The notes: generated from the letters alone by a model not told the origin. Shown: positions 27,053 through 36,696, counted from the first letter of the stretch. The stretch: DNA of 64,000 nucleotides from Capnocytophaga stomatis (GCF_002302635.1 NZ_CP022387.1:2728001-2792000); one strand, 5' to 3'. Made by a program: numbers and translations.

Positions 27053-28225
27053 ATGGAGGTAAGTAAACGATACGCACAGCGTGGTGTTTCGGCATCAAAA
27101 GGAGATGTGCATAATGCAATAAAAAATATCGATAAAGGGCTTTTCCCAAAGGCTTTCTGCAAAATAGTCCCTGATTATTTAACAAATGATGAAGAATATT
27201 GTTTGGTTATGCACGCCGATGGGGCAGGAACAAAGTCTTCTTTGGCATATATGTACTGGAAGGAAACAGGTGATTTGTCCGCTTGGAAAGGCATTGCACA
27301 AGATGCTTTGATTATGAACATTGATGATTTGCTTTGTGTTGGGGCAGTTGATGATATTATGCTTTCTTCAACCATTGGTCGAAATAAAAATGTGATTCCT
27401 GCTGAGGTAATTTCGGCAATTATCAACGGAACGGAAGAACTTATTTCCGAGTTGAAAGAATTCGGCGTCAATATTCATTCAACGGGAGGAGAAACAGCCG
27501 ATGTCGGTGATTTGGTTCGTACCGTGATTGTTGATTCTACAGTTGTGGCACGAATGAAAAGAAGTCAAGTTATTGATAATTCAAATATTAAAGAAGGCGA
27601 TGTTATTGTAGGATTGGCTTCTTTCGGGCAGGCAAAATATGAGAAAGAATATAACGGAGGAATGGGAAGTAACGGTTTGACTTCCGCTCGGCACGATGTA
27701 TTTGCTAAATGCTTAGCTGAGAAATATCCGGAAAGTTTTGATGCTTCCGTTCCTGAGGAGTTGGTGTATTCCGGAACAAAAAAACTGACTGATTTGGTTG
27801 AAAACAGTCCGTTAGATGCAGGAAAATTAGTACTTTCACCAACGCGAACTTACGCTCCGATAATTAAAAAAATTCTTGAGAAGTACAATACAAAACAAAT
27901 TCACGGAATGGTGCATTGTAGCGGAGGAGCCCAAACAAAAATATTACATTTTGTTGATAATTTGCATATTATAAAAGATAATTTATTTGAAGTTCCTCCT
28001 CTTTTCAAGTTAATTCAAAAAGAATCGGGCACGGATTGGAAGGAAATGTATCAGGTTTTCAATTGCGGACATCGTATGGAACTTTATGTGCCTCAGGAAA
28101 TCGCAAATGACATTATTTCCATTTCAGAGAGTTTTGGCGTGGCAGCGAAAATTATAGGTAGGGTAGAAAAGTCCGAAAGTAAAAGACTAACCATCAATAG
28201 TGAATACGGGAATTTTGAATACTAA
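27053..28225 (+). CDS. purM: phosphoribosylformylglycinamidine cyclo-ligase (AIR synthase)
   Basis: ATP-dependent ring closure of FGAM to 5-aminoimidazole ribotide in purine synthesis. 390 residues, the length usual for the Bacteroidetes form (E. coli 345). The N-terminal KRYAQRGVSASKGD, the HADGAGTKSSLAY substrate loop, MNIDDLLCVGA, the STGGETADVGDLVRT block and the C-terminal CGHRMELYVP are visible. It is a stand-alone gene with its own promoter and terminator. A PurL-like fragment is unlikely given the full AIRS and AIRS_C domains. Confidence 0.88.
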   Translation: MEVSKRYAQRGVSASKGDVHNAIKNIDKGLFPKAFCKIVPDYLTNDEEYCLVMHADGAGTKSSLAYMYWKETGDLSAWKGIAQDALIMNIDDLLCVGAVDDIMLSSTIGRNKNVIPAEVISAIINGTEELISELKEFGVNIHSTGGETADVGDLVRTVIVDSTVVARMKRSQVIDNSNIKEGDVIVGLASFGQAKYEKEYNGGMGSNGLTSARHDVFAKCLAEKYPESFDASVPEELVYSGTKKLTDLVENSPLDAGKLVLSPTRTYAPIIKKILEKYNTKQIHGMVHCSGGAQTKILHFVDNLHIIKDNLFEVPPLFKLIQKESGTDWKEMYQVFNCGHRMELYVPQEIANDIISISESFGVAAKIIGRVEKSESKRLTINSEYGNFEY

Positions 28226-28230
28226 TATAA

Positions 28231-28262
28231 AAAACGGATAATTGAAATTATCCGTTTTTTAT
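28231..28262 (+). terminator. terminator of purM
   Basis: Hairpin AAAACGGATAATT / AATTATCCGTTTT with a T run, starting 5 bases after the stop codon. Confidence 0.8.
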
Positions 28263-28319
28263 TTGCCTTACGGCACTAAGTTTTTTATAATTTTGTTCTT
28301 ATAGTAATTCTCAAAACGA

Positions 28320-29030
28320 TTAGCTTTGAGGCTCTTCGGGTTTGTTATTCTTCTTTTCAGAAGAATTAGGCTTTATTGATTTTACCAATTCATTAATTTC
28401 GTTGTACAGAGGTTTCCATTCGGGGCTTTTTTGCATTGCTTTTATGAAAGTAAAATACGCTCGTAAATACTCTTCTAATTCGGAGCGTATTTTAGTTGCC
28501 GAAGGAATATTACGAAGCTCAGAATTACTGGCTATTTGCTCGGCGTAAATAACATCAAAATCATCTTGAGCTTGTTTTAACAAATCTAAAATAGCTTTTA
28601 CGCCCAAATCTTCCAATAGTAACAGATTTTCAGGTAGATTCATTTCTTCAAGAAACTTTCGTAGTTGAGCAGTTTGTTCAGCATATTTTAGTTTTGCGAG
28701 TCTGGTTCCATATTTTTTAAATACTGCGTAAATGGTTTTTGCTTTAGCATTGTGGGGGAGAGGTTCCAAACCTGCATATCCCTTTATGTAATCGCGTAAG
28801 CCGTTGTAAAGTTTGTCGCGATGTCTGTCTGCTTCGGCTACTGATTTGCCTTTTCCGCTGAAAGTTGATTTTGTATAGACAGTTCTGTACACTTTAAAAA
28901 TTTCCTCTACTTGTTTTAAAAGCTCATTACTTTCTACAAATGTGTACTTTCCGCTTTTAGAAATAGAAATTGTTGTTTCGGTTAATGTAGCTAACTCTTT
29001 GGTGTTAAGTTTTGATAAAGTGATTTTCAT
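28320..29030 (-). CDS. DUF6261-like hypothetical protein
   Basis: 236 residues, cytoplasmic, largely helical. The layout (short N-terminal LSKLNTKELATL, YTKSTFSGKGKSVAEADRHRD near residue 55, a helical middle, and an R-rich EEYLRAYFTFIKAM near residue 190, then a charged disordered tail) resembles the Bacteroidetes DUF6261 family. That name is from memory and not searched. No catalytic motif is evident. Monocistronic, between purM and a gene-poor region. Confidence 0.65.
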   Translation of the reverse strand: MKITLSKLNTKELATLTETTISISKSGKYTFVESNELLKQVEEIFKVYRTVYTKSTFSGKGKSVAEADRHRDKLYNGLRDYIKGYAGLEPLPHNAKAKTIYAVFKKYGTRLAKLKYAEQTAQLRKFLEEMNLPENLLLLEDLGVKAILDLLKQAQDDFDVIYAEQIASNSELRNIPSATKIRSELEEYLRAYFTFIKAMQKSPEWKPLYNEINELVKSIKPNSSEKKNNKPEEPQS

Positions 29031-29554
29031 AAGGATTTAGTTTAAATTTATAAAAAGATATTTTACTGCGACTAAGGTACTTAAAATTATTAAAAAGGCA
29101 ATATTTTTTCTTGATAATTTTTTGAAAACAAATAAAATATATTTTTTTAAAGAAAATTATATATCAATTTTATAAAAAGAAAAACAGAAAAAATACATAT
29201 TGTATAATTTATTTTCTGATGTTTTGTGTTTAATATATGCTTTTAATAAAATAATTCTTTTTATTTAAAAATAAAATAGATAGCTAAAAAAAATATTATT
29301 TTTTTTATTCAGATAATTGTATATTTCTTTGTGGTAGATAAATAATTAAACGGTTAAAAGCATAGATTTGTATTAATTTCAGAGACTTTTTTGAAAGAAG
29401 AAGGAATAATAAGTAAGTTATTAATTTATTTTTGGTGATTGGTGATATGACGTTTTAATTATAATAAACAATTCCCCCTAAAAATGAACTTTATTTTTTA
29501 GGGGGAATTTGTCTAAGCAAATTTTTATTATTTATTCCTTAATATTCTATTTTA
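29031..29554. other. AT-rich gene-free stretch, 524 bp
   Basis: Very AT-rich spacer between two minus-strand genes. The only structure I see is the hairpin at 29470-29509. No TAnnTTTG box with good spacing was found for the 28320-29030 gene. Confidence 0.5.
29470..29509 (-). terminator. terminator downstream of the repeat lipoprotein
   Basis: Arms AATTCCCCCTAAAAA and TTTTTAGGGGGAATT are perfectly complementary around a 10-base loop. It lies 45 bases past the stop of the minus-strand gene at 29555. Confidence 0.65.
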
Positions 29555-30601
29555 TCACTTTTCTACTTGAGTTATAAAGATAGAAGAAGCATAACTTCCT
29601 CCAGGTAGTTTTGAAGCTATTCCATTTTTCCAAAGAACTGCCTCTTCTCCTATTCCTCCTACTACATACACAATATTATCCATTACGTACACACCTCCTG
29701 CATAAGCTTCTTGCCCTTCAAGAGGTTGTAATTGTCCATTTTTCCAAAGTAGAGCAACGTCTGCTTTGCCAAAAGAATCTGTTGAATAAGCATATTTAGC
29801 TCCTGTAGCATACACGTCTGTTCCTGAGATAAATAATTCTTCAGAAGAGTAACTGAATTTTTCGTTATCTCCATTGCTATCATTTAAAATAGTAGGAATT
29901 CCGTTTCTCCAAGTTTTAGCAACATTCCCTTCTTTGCCTGATAGATGTATGTCTGTTCCTGAAATAATTACCGAATGAAAAATGGCATTTTGGCTTCCAT
30001 CAGTATGGAAAACTACTTTTCCGTTTTTCCAAAGTTTAGCTACAAGAATGCCTTTTTCATTATCTTCAAAGCCAGCGACATAAACATCTGAACCTGATAC
30101 ATAAACTGATTCAGCCGCACTTCTGTTAGTTGCTAATGATGTAGCTTTTCCATTTTTCCAGAGCACAGCTAATCCGTTACGTCCACTATATTCTGCACCT
30201 GCTACATAAACATCATTGCCTGCTACAAATACACAGAAAGCCTTAGAGTTTTCATATCCTGAAGTCAGAGTGGGCAGATAGGAAGGAGTTCCATTTTTCC
30301 AAATTTTAGCTATTGTTTTTACTTTTTCTGAAATTGTGGGAGAAAATTGTGTTTCTTGCCCAACAATATAAACATCATTGCCTGCTACATACATTGAATG
30401 AACACGTTCTTGATGTTTTTCTGAAGTTGTCATAAATTGCCTTTCTCCGTTTTTCCAATAGGCAACTTTTTGATTATTATCCCAACCTGATATATGAATA
30501 TCAGTTTGTTTTTCAGGTGTTTCAGGTGTTTCGTTTTCAATAGAAACACATCCTATTAGCATTAACGCTAAAAAACTAAAAGTTGTCAATTTTTTTATCA
30601 T
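29555..30601 (-). CDS. repeat lipoprotein, probable beta-propeller
   Basis: 348 residues from the ATG at 30601 (MIKKLTTFSF); a TTG nine codons upstream is not required. The lipobox LMLIGC gives lipidation at about Cys 18. About seven repeats of 40-50 residues follow, each with the pattern VYVSGSDVYVAG then LWKNGK. This is typical of a beta-propeller built from short strands. The repeat core recurs with variants such as MYVAGNDVYIVG and VFVAGNDVYVAG. No enzyme motif is present; an envelope binding role is a guess. Flanks are gene-poor. Confidence 0.78.
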   Translation of the reverse strand: MIKKLTTFSFLALMLIGCVSIENETPETPEKQTDIHISGWDNNQKVAYWKNGERQFMTTSEKHQERVHSMYVAGNDVYIVGQETQFSPTISEKVKTIAKIWKNGTPSYLPTLTSGYENSKAFCVFVAGNDVYVAGAEYSGRNGLAVLWKNGKATSLATNRSAAESVYVSGSDVYVAGFEDNEKGILVAKLWKNGKVVFHTDGSQNAIFHSVIISGTDIHLSGKEGNVAKTWRNGIPTILNDSNGDNEKFSYSSEELFISGTDVYATGAKYAYSTDSFGKADVALLWKNGQLQPLEGQEAYAGGVYVMDNIVYVVGGIGEEAVLWKNGIASKLPGGSYASSIFITQVEK

Positions 30602-30978
30602 AATTCTAATTTTTTTAAGTTGTTTCAAATTATTTTTTTTGATGAATAAATAATAAAACGCAATATTACTATTTATTCTTTAATAAAACAAATTTTAATT
30701 AATTTTATGTAAAAATGTTTGATTTATTTATTAGGTCATATTTAAGTCTCATTATTTGTTGAGTTTATACATCATCTTTTTAAGAAAAAATCTTTTTTGA
30801 TATACCTTATATAATCTAAAGCATTTGTACAATTGCATAATAGATTATTGCTTAATTTTCATATAGGATTAGGATATGCTTCTACAAAATATAGTTTATA
30901 CAGTAGCTTTTTACCTACTATCGGTTTGAAAATTAAATATGTAATTTTTTAATGATAATACTTTAATAACGTATATCT

Positions 30979-31009
30979 AAAAAGACAGCTTATAAAAGGC
31001 TGTCTTTTT
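30979..31009. terminator. orphan terminator-like hairpin
   Basis: AAAAAGACAGC / GCTGTCTTTTT with a 9-base loop and a T run (A run on the other side). No gene ends within 350 bases on either side. Confidence 0.6.
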
Positions 31010-31131
31010 TATGATTTTTTGTAAGTAAATAAAAAAATACTTTTGTATGGATTATAAACTAATCGATAAATATTAGATTATGTTTATCAGTCTGAGTGAA
31101 GTCAAAGACATTATTTTAATCGTAATTTTTC

Positions 31132-31500
31132 GGAAAGTAGTTTCTGCTCTGGCGAACTCTTCGGAATTTTTTGTAAGATAATTTTTGCTTGAGCGAACTC
31201 TTCAAAATTTTTCGGAAAGTAATTTCTGCTCGGCTGAACTCTTCAGAATTTTTTGGAAGATAATTTCTGCTTGGGCGAACTCTTTGGAATTTTTTGGAGA
31301 GTAATTTTTATTCGGGAAAACTCTTTGGAATTTTTTGGAGAGTAATTTTTGCTTGGGAGAACTCTTCGGAATTTTTTGGAAAGTAATTTCTATTTGGATA
31401 AACTCTTCGGAATTTTTAGGAAAGTAGTTTCTGTTTGGGCGAACTCTTCGTAATTTTTCGGAAAGTAGTTTCTGCTTGGATAATCTCTTCGGAAAAAATT
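31132..31500. repeat. 41-bp degenerate tandem repeat, 9 units
   Basis: Nine consecutive 41-base units, typified by GGAAAGTAGTTTCTGCTTGG followed by a GCGAACTCTTCGGAATTTTTT-like half, run from 31132. A partial unit precedes it at about 31121. The CGAACTCTTCGGAATTTTT half is best kept. A 41-base period is not a multiple of three, so it cannot encode a repeated peptide. Confidence 0.93.
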
Positions 31501-31669
31501 GTATGCTATATTTCAGAAAGAAAATAAATAATAATAAAAAATATGAGATAAAATAGCAAGAAATATATATTACCTGTTTTTTTACTATTATTTTCTGATT
31601 AAAAATTGATTTTTATAAAGTTATGTGGAAAATAATCTGCTGTATTTTTTGTTTGTTGAGTAAAATAAT

Positions 31670-31677
31670 TATTTTTG
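31670..31677 (+). promoter_or_regulatory. -7 promoter box
   Basis: TATTTTTG, 135 bases before the ATG at 31813, which implies a long leader if used. Confidence 0.4.
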
Positions 31678-31812
31678 TAGGTGAATGAAGAACTTAACTT
31701 TATAATCTATTTGCTATTGATAATTTGATTTTTATTTCTTGCATTCAGCAAAGGGATTAAAATTTGAGTTTGCTATTCATACAAAAGAGGTTTATTAATA
31801 GTATAGTAAAAA

Positions 31813-33000
31813 ATGAAAATCAATATAAATACGGATATCCGCTACGCTTTTTTCAATCTTTTGGCGGTGGTTTGTTTAGGAGTTTTTCTTCGTTTGGTGT
31901 ACATCGTGCCAATTCCTTTTGAATATAATTACAGATATATTCTTCACGCTCATTCGCACACGGCCTTTTTGGGTTGGATTTATATTTTGCTTGTTGGGCT
32001 TATCAGTAGAGAATTTGTTTTGCCAAAATATGAAAGGAAGCATAAAGTTTTGCTCTATCTTACACAGATTTCCGTTTTAGGAATGCTTTTTAGCTTTATT
32101 TTTCAGGGCTATGGTGCAATTTCTATCACGTTTTCATCTTTATTTGTAGTTCTTTCGTATTGTTTTGCATATTTATTTCTGAAGAAATGGCAAAATGGTA
32201 ATATTAAAAAATCTGTTTCCTACCTTTTTATAAAAATGGGTGTGATTTATCTTGTGCTTTCAAGTTTAGGAATTTGGTCAATACCATTTTCGATTATCAA
32301 ATTTGGGAAAGATTCTGATTTTTATAACGCTTCAATTGCATTTTTTCTGCATTTTCAGTACAATGGTTGGATACTTTCCTCATTAACAGGATTATTCATA
32401 CGGAAATTCGGTTGGGATTTGAAATATTCTCAGTTGATAAAAAAAATATTTTACGGATTTCAGGTTGCCGTAATCGGGACGTTAGTAATATCTTGGTTGG
32501 GAATATTTAACCTTGCGGGATTTTACTTGATAGGAGGTTTTTCCGGAATTGTATGGTTATTTATAATTCTGATTTTAAGTTATTTATATTTCTTTAAAAA
32601 TTCTGAAAAATCGCTTTTGGCAACATTGTTTTTATTGTTTTTCATTTTAAAAATATGTGTGATGATTTTCGGAACTGCGTTAAATATTTTCAAACCTGTT
32701 TTTAATAATCCTGATTTGATTATCAGTTATTTGCATCTGAATTTTTTAGGAGTTATAAATTTGGGATTATTATTTATTTTGTCCTCTTGCAAATTATTGG
32801 AAATAAATAAATTATCTGTTTTGGTTTATCTGTCGGCTTTTATTGTTACAGAAATTCTTATAGCTTATAAAGGTTTATTTCTTTGGCTTGACTTTCCTTT
32901 TTTTGATACTTATTTCTTGTATTTGGCTATTGGCAGCATTTTGTTTTTGTTCCCTATTTTGTATTGGTTCGTATGTAGCTTGAAATTAAAAAATGAATAA
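31813..33000 (+). CDS. multispan membrane protein with heme-copper-oxidase-like His motifs
   Basis: 395 residues and about 12 TM helices covering nearly the whole chain. Conserved-looking His clusters sit at helix positions: HAHSHTAFLGW (His 45, 47, 49), FFLHFQYNGW near residue 180 and SYLHLNFLGV near residue 305. Their spacing and the following Gly-Trp recall cytochrome oxidase subunit I or NorB/NnrS-type heme or copper sites. The Cu-Tyr active site and other oxidase subunits are missing. I therefore call it a heme-copper-oxidase-like membrane protein of unknown function. The porin gene follows 57 bases later with its own promoter. Confidence 0.65.
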   Translation: MKININTDIRYAFFNLLAVVCLGVFLRLVYIVPIPFEYNYRYILHAHSHTAFLGWIYILLVGLISREFVLPKYERKHKVLLYLTQISVLGMLFSFIFQGYGAISITFSSLFVVLSYCFAYLFLKKWQNGNIKKSVSYLFIKMGVIYLVLSSLGIWSIPFSIIKFGKDSDFYNASIAFFLHFQYNGWILSSLTGLFIRKFGWDLKYSQLIKKIFYGFQVAVIGTLVISWLGIFNLAGFYLIGGFSGIVWLFIILILSYLYFFKNSEKSLLATLFLLFFILKICVMIFGTALNIFKPVFNNPDLIISYLHLNFLGVINLGLLFILSSCKLLEINKLSVLVYLSAFIVTEILIAYKGLFLWLDFPFFDTYFLYLAIGSILFLFPILYWFVCSLKLKNE

Positions 33001-33031
33001 TTTTTGACTTGTATTTTTAAAATAATTTTAT

Positions 33032-33039
33032 TATTTTTG
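33032..33039 (+). promoter_or_regulatory. -7 promoter box for the porin gene
   Basis: TATTTTTG, 18 bases before the ATG at 33058. Confidence 0.5.
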
Positions 33040-33057
33040 GTCAAAAATTATTGATTT

Positions 33058-34317
33058 ATGAAAAAAAATATTTTTTTGCTCGTATGTAGTTTATTTTCAG
33101 TTAGTTTTTACGCTCAACTTTTGAGATATAATTTTGATGAGCGAGGGGATACTTATATTCAAGGTTCATTTCGAGGTCAATTTTGGGCGAGATATCTTGA
33201 CACTAACCCGGGGACAACCATCGGGGGAGAACCTGTAAATCAAGTTTTTGATTTCTCTGTAAGACGTTATCGCGTTGGATTTCAGGCTCAAATAAACAAA
33301 AAGTTATATTTCTTCTTATTGATGGGAAATAATAATATCAATCAGAAAACCATTCGTTCAACTGATTTTAGGTTACTTGATATTTTGGCAGAATATACTT
33401 TCAGTCCTAAATTCAAATTAGGGGCAGGAAAACTTATTTTTGCAGGTCCGGGACGTTATGTGTATTTCTCCAATGGTTCGATGATGAATTTAGACCCTGC
33501 TATACATCAGCTATTTACGATAAATCATTACGATGATGTAGGGCGAAATATCGGGGTGTATGCCAAAGGACAATTAGGCAAGTTTGATTATAATATAAAT
33601 GTTCAAAGCGTTGCGATGCCTACGGATGCTCACGTCAAAGACTTTGGATATTCCAAAAAGCACGCAACTTTAGGATATGCTTCATACATAAAATATGAAT
33701 TTTTTGACGATGAAAGTAATAGAAGTCCGTATAGTGGAGGTATTGGGACATATATCGGAGCAAAAAAAGTGCTAAATTTAGGTTTCGGGTATGTTTTCAA
33801 GCCGAAAATGTTTGAAAGAACGGTAGGAACTGATACAAAATACGATAATTACAGAAATTTAGGTATAGATTTGTTCATTGATATGCCCATATCGGAAAGA
33901 AATGCAGCTGTAACTACTTATTTGGCTTTCAATAATATGAATTTGGGAGAAAAATACGTCCGAAATATAGGAGTAAATAGCATTTATGATTCAGGCGGAA
34001 CTTCATTTAACGGAGGTGGAAATGCTTATCCTATCGTAGGAACGGGAAATTCCATAATGTTCCAATTTGGTTATTTGTTGCCGAAATCTGAAAATCATAA
34101 AGTGCGTTTTCAGCCTAATTTTGGTTGGAAATATTCTGATTACAAAGGTTTAAATCAGGCTGTTAATGTTTACGACTTAGGCTTGAATATCTACTTTAAC
34201 GGACACAAAAGTAAACTATCTTTAGGATATCATAATCGTCCTATTTTTGATAAATCAGATAAAAAAGTGAGCACCCGAAAAGGAATGCTCATAGCTCAGT
34301 ATCAAATTGAATTATAG
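33058..34317 (+). CDS. outer-membrane porin, phosphate-selective porin-like
   Basis: 419 residues. Signal peptide residues 1-19 (ending SFYAQ), then alternating beta strands with aromatic girdles to a C-terminus ending in a strand (MLIAQYQIEL). Residues such as RRYRVGFQAQINKKLYFF and KLGAGKLIF suit the OprO/OprP-like porin group common in Bacteroidetes. The substrate cannot be inferred. It follows the His-rich membrane protein on the same strand. Confidence 0.8.
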   Translation: MKKNIFLLVCSLFSVSFYAQLLRYNFDERGDTYIQGSFRGQFWARYLDTNPGTTIGGEPVNQVFDFSVRRYRVGFQAQINKKLYFFLLMGNNNINQKTIRSTDFRLLDILAEYTFSPKFKLGAGKLIFAGPGRYVYFSNGSMMNLDPAIHQLFTINHYDDVGRNIGVYAKGQLGKFDYNINVQSVAMPTDAHVKDFGYSKKHATLGYASYIKYEFFDDESNRSPYSGGIGTYIGAKKVLNLGFGYVFKPKMFERTVGTDTKYDNYRNLGIDLFIDMPISERNAAVTTYLAFNNMNLGEKYVRNIGVNSIYDSGGTSFNGGGNAYPIVGTGNSIMFQFGYLLPKSENHKVRFQPNFGWKYSDYKGLNQAVNVYDLGLNIYFNGHKSKLSLGYHNRPIFDKSDKKVSTRKGMLIAQYQIEL

Positions 34318-34326
34318 TGTTTATTT

Positions 34327-34358
34327 TTAGAGATTATCATTTACTTGATAATCTCTAA
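34327..34358. terminator. terminator between porin and bcp
   Basis: Hairpin TTAGAGATTATCA / TGATAATCTCTAA in the 23-bp gap, reaching into the bcp 3' end. It serves the two convergent genes. Confidence 0.6.
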
Positions 34359-34802
34359 AATTTGTTGTGTGTGTTCTTTCGTTTTTACCTTTTCTATAAC
34401 GTGTGTTACCGTATGATTTTCGTTCAGAATGAAAGTCATACGATGTATTCCATCGAAAGTTTTACCCATAAATTTCTTTTCGCCCCACACCCCAAATTGT
34501 TGGATAATTTGCTTATTTTCATCGGCAATTAACGGAAAACTCAGATTATTTTTGGAGGCAAAATTAGCTTGTTTTGTTACAGAATCGGCACTGATGCCCA
34601 AAATTTCATATCCTTTTTCTTGCAGAAGGTTGTAACCATCTCGTAAATCGCAAGCTTCGGCGGTGCAGCCCGGAGTACTTGCCTTCGGGTAGAAGAAAAT
34701 TATCAGCTTTTTTCCTTTGTAATCGGAAAGACTGATTTCTTTTCCATTTTGGTCTATACCTTTAAAATTCTTAACAGAATCGCCAATTTTTAATGTATTC
34801 AT
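34341..34802 (-). CDS. bcp: thioredoxin-dependent peroxiredoxin Bcp
   Basis: Reduces H2O2 and organic peroxides using thioredoxin. 153 residues of the Bcp/PrxQ class. The peroxidatic Cys is in PKASTPGCTAEACDLRD (about residue 47), with a second Cys five residues on acting as resolving Cys. The FKGIDQNGKEISLSDYKGK start and GVWGEKKFMGK region match. The DASS transporter upstream on the same strand is only 37 bases away, so read-through is possible. Confidence 0.93.
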   Translation of the reverse strand: MNTLKIGDSVKNFKGIDQNGKEISLSDYKGKKLIIFFYPKASTPGCTAEACDLRDGYNLLQEKGYEILGISADSVTKQANFASKNNLSFPLIADENKQIIQQFGVWGEKKFMGKTFDGIHRMTFILNENHTVTHVIEKVKTKEHTQQILEIIK

Positions 34803-34839
34803 ATATTAATTGTTTGTTTTTATTAGTAAAAAAGTAATT

Positions 34840-36696
34840 TTAAAAAGGAAACAGCAGCGGAAGCACAAAAATCATCACAATTCCCATAATGATTTGCAAT
34901 GGAAGTCCCACTTTTACATAATCCATAAATGTGTATCTTCCTGCGGACATTACTAGTGCATTGGGCGGCGTTGAAAAAGGAGAGGCAAAGCACATACTTG
35001 CCCCAACGGCAACAGCGAAGAGGAACGCTTGCGGATTCAAACCTAATGAAACTGCGGATTGAAAAGCAATCGGAGCCAGAAGAACTGCTGTGGCTGTGTT
35101 ACTTATGAACATTGTCATAAGTGAAGTAGTAAAATAAACTCCCGCCAAAAGCACATAAGGGCTGTATCCTCCCAAACTTCCCACCAGAGTCTTTGAAACC
35201 AAATCGGAAACTCCTGTTTTTTCCAGAGCCAAAGCCATCGGTAACATTCCCGCAATTAGTACCACACTTTCCCAATTGATAGTTTTGTAAGCAGCTTCCG
35301 TATTTCGCAAAGCTCCTGAAATTACCATTAAAAGTGACGCTATTAAAACAGCCGTAACAGGAGCAATCGGGATAAAATCGAACATCATAGCAAAAACCAT
35401 TGCTATCATAATGAGTCCTGCTATGGGAGCTTTATGAGTCAGGGTAACCTTTGAGGCTTCACTCATCGGTTGTCCTAAAACAACCAGCTGACTGCGTTCG
35501 GCTTCAAGTTTTGCGATGTGTTCCCAAGTTCCTTGCACAAGCAGAATATCTCCGGAATGCATTTTTTCATCTTTCAAATGTTGTAAGATGTAGGTGTTTT
35601 TTCGCTGAATTCCTAAAATATTCAAACCGAAATGCTCTCTTAGCTTAGAATCTTTAATAGGTAAATTTACCAATTTTGAAGCAGGCATAATCAACACTTC
35701 TGCAATTCCTACCTCTTGAAAATTAAGCATATCTGACTCTTTTTCCTCTGTTTGGTGAGTATCTAAAAGTTGCAAATTATTTTCAGAAATCATCATTTGA
35801 ATATTTTCAAAATCTCCTTGCAAATATAAAATATCTCCTTCAAAAATAATTGTATCAGCATTCACCACTTCTTGATTGCCAGATTTGAAAAAAGGATTGT
35901 TGGAGGTAGATTTACGCCGTATTTCTAACACAGAAGTACGATATTTTTCATAAATTCGTATCTCTTTTATTGATTTTCCTTCGAAAGGCGAGTTTTTATT
36001 AACTTGTACACGATATAAATTCGTAGCAAGTTGATATTCATTAACTAAATCATACAAAGATTTACTCTTTTTTTTGTTTTCTGTCCCTGAATTTTCCTTT
36101 TTTGATAGCAAAAACTTACTTGCAGGGATTAAAAATAAGATTCCAACAATCAAACAAACAATTCCAACGGGCGTGAATGAAAAAAACGTCAGTTGCGGAA
36201 AACCTTCTTTTGCAAGAACTTCGTCAATTACCAAGTTCGGAGGTGTCCCGATAAGGGTCATCATCCCGCCCATACTGCTTGCAAAAGCCATTGGCATTAG
36301 CAAACGACTTGTATTGATGTTGGAACTCATTGCCATACTAACCACTATCGGAAGCATCAAAGCCACTGTACCTGTGTTACTTACGAAAGCTCCGATAAAT
36401 GAAGTTACCAGCATCAGCAATATGAAGAGTTTAATTTCACTATTTCCAGCTAACCGAAGGATTTTGCTACTAATCATTTTCGCAAGTCCCGTCTGAAAAA
36501 TAGCACCTCCCACCACAAAAAGCCCAATCATCATTATCACAACAGAACTTGAAAAGCCCGAAAGTGCCTCTTCAGGAGTTAAAATTCCAAAAACAACCAG
36601 CAAAACCAAAGAACACAAAGCAACCAAATCCGAGCGAACTCTTCCGCTCATAAAAAATACGGCTGAAATAAGGAGTATAGAAAGTGTTATGTACAT
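34840..36696 (-). CDS. SLC13/DASS-family anion transporter with two RCK_C domains
   Basis: 618 residues from the ATG at 36696. The two helical halves (about residues 1-200 and 420-618) carry the paired motifs SNTGTVALMLP and SNTATAVLLAP, the anion- and Na+-binding SNT signatures. Between them lie two TrkA-C (RCK_C) domains at about 215-300 and 320-405 (EVGIAEVLIMPAS, LNILGIQRKN). This layout is common in Bacteroidetes members. Substrate (sulfate, dicarboxylate or other) not determinable. Confidence 0.88.
   Translation of the reverse strand: MYITLSILLISAVFFMSGRVRSDLVALCSLVLLVVFGILTPEEALSGFSSSVVIMMIGLFVVGGAIFQTGLAKMISSKILRLAGNSEIKLFILLMLVTSFIGAFVSNTGTVALMLPIVVSMAMSSNINTSRLLMPMAFASSMGGMMTLIGTPPNLVIDEVLAKEGFPQLTFFSFTPVGIVCLIVGILFLIPASKFLLSKKENSGTENKKKSKSLYDLVNEYQLATNLYRVQVNKNSPFEGKSIKEIRIYEKYRTSVLEIRRKSTSNNPFFKSGNQEVVNADTIIFEGDILYLQGDFENIQMMISENNLQLLDTHQTEEKESDMLNFQEVGIAEVLIMPASKLVNLPIKDSKLREHFGLNILGIQRKNTYILQHLKDEKMHSGDILLVQGTWEHIAKLEAERSQLVVLGQPMSEASKVTLTHKAPIAGLIMIAMVFAMMFDFIPIAPVTAVLIASLLMVISGALRNTEAAYKTINWESVVLIAGMLPMALALEKTGVSDLVSKTLVGSLGGYSPYVLLAGVYFTTSLMTMFISNTATAVLLAPIAFQSAVSLGLNPQAFLFAVAVGASMCFASPFSTPPNALVMSAGRYTFMDYVKVGLPLQIIMGIVMIFVLPLLFPF

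Larger units (their letters stand above)
30602..31812. other. gene-free region of 1.2 kb
   Basis: I find no ORF worth calling on either strand. It holds an orphan hairpin at 30979-31009, a 41-bp tandem repeat array at 31132-31500 and a promoter box at 31670-31677. Base composition is strongly AT outside the repeats. Confidence 0.65.
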
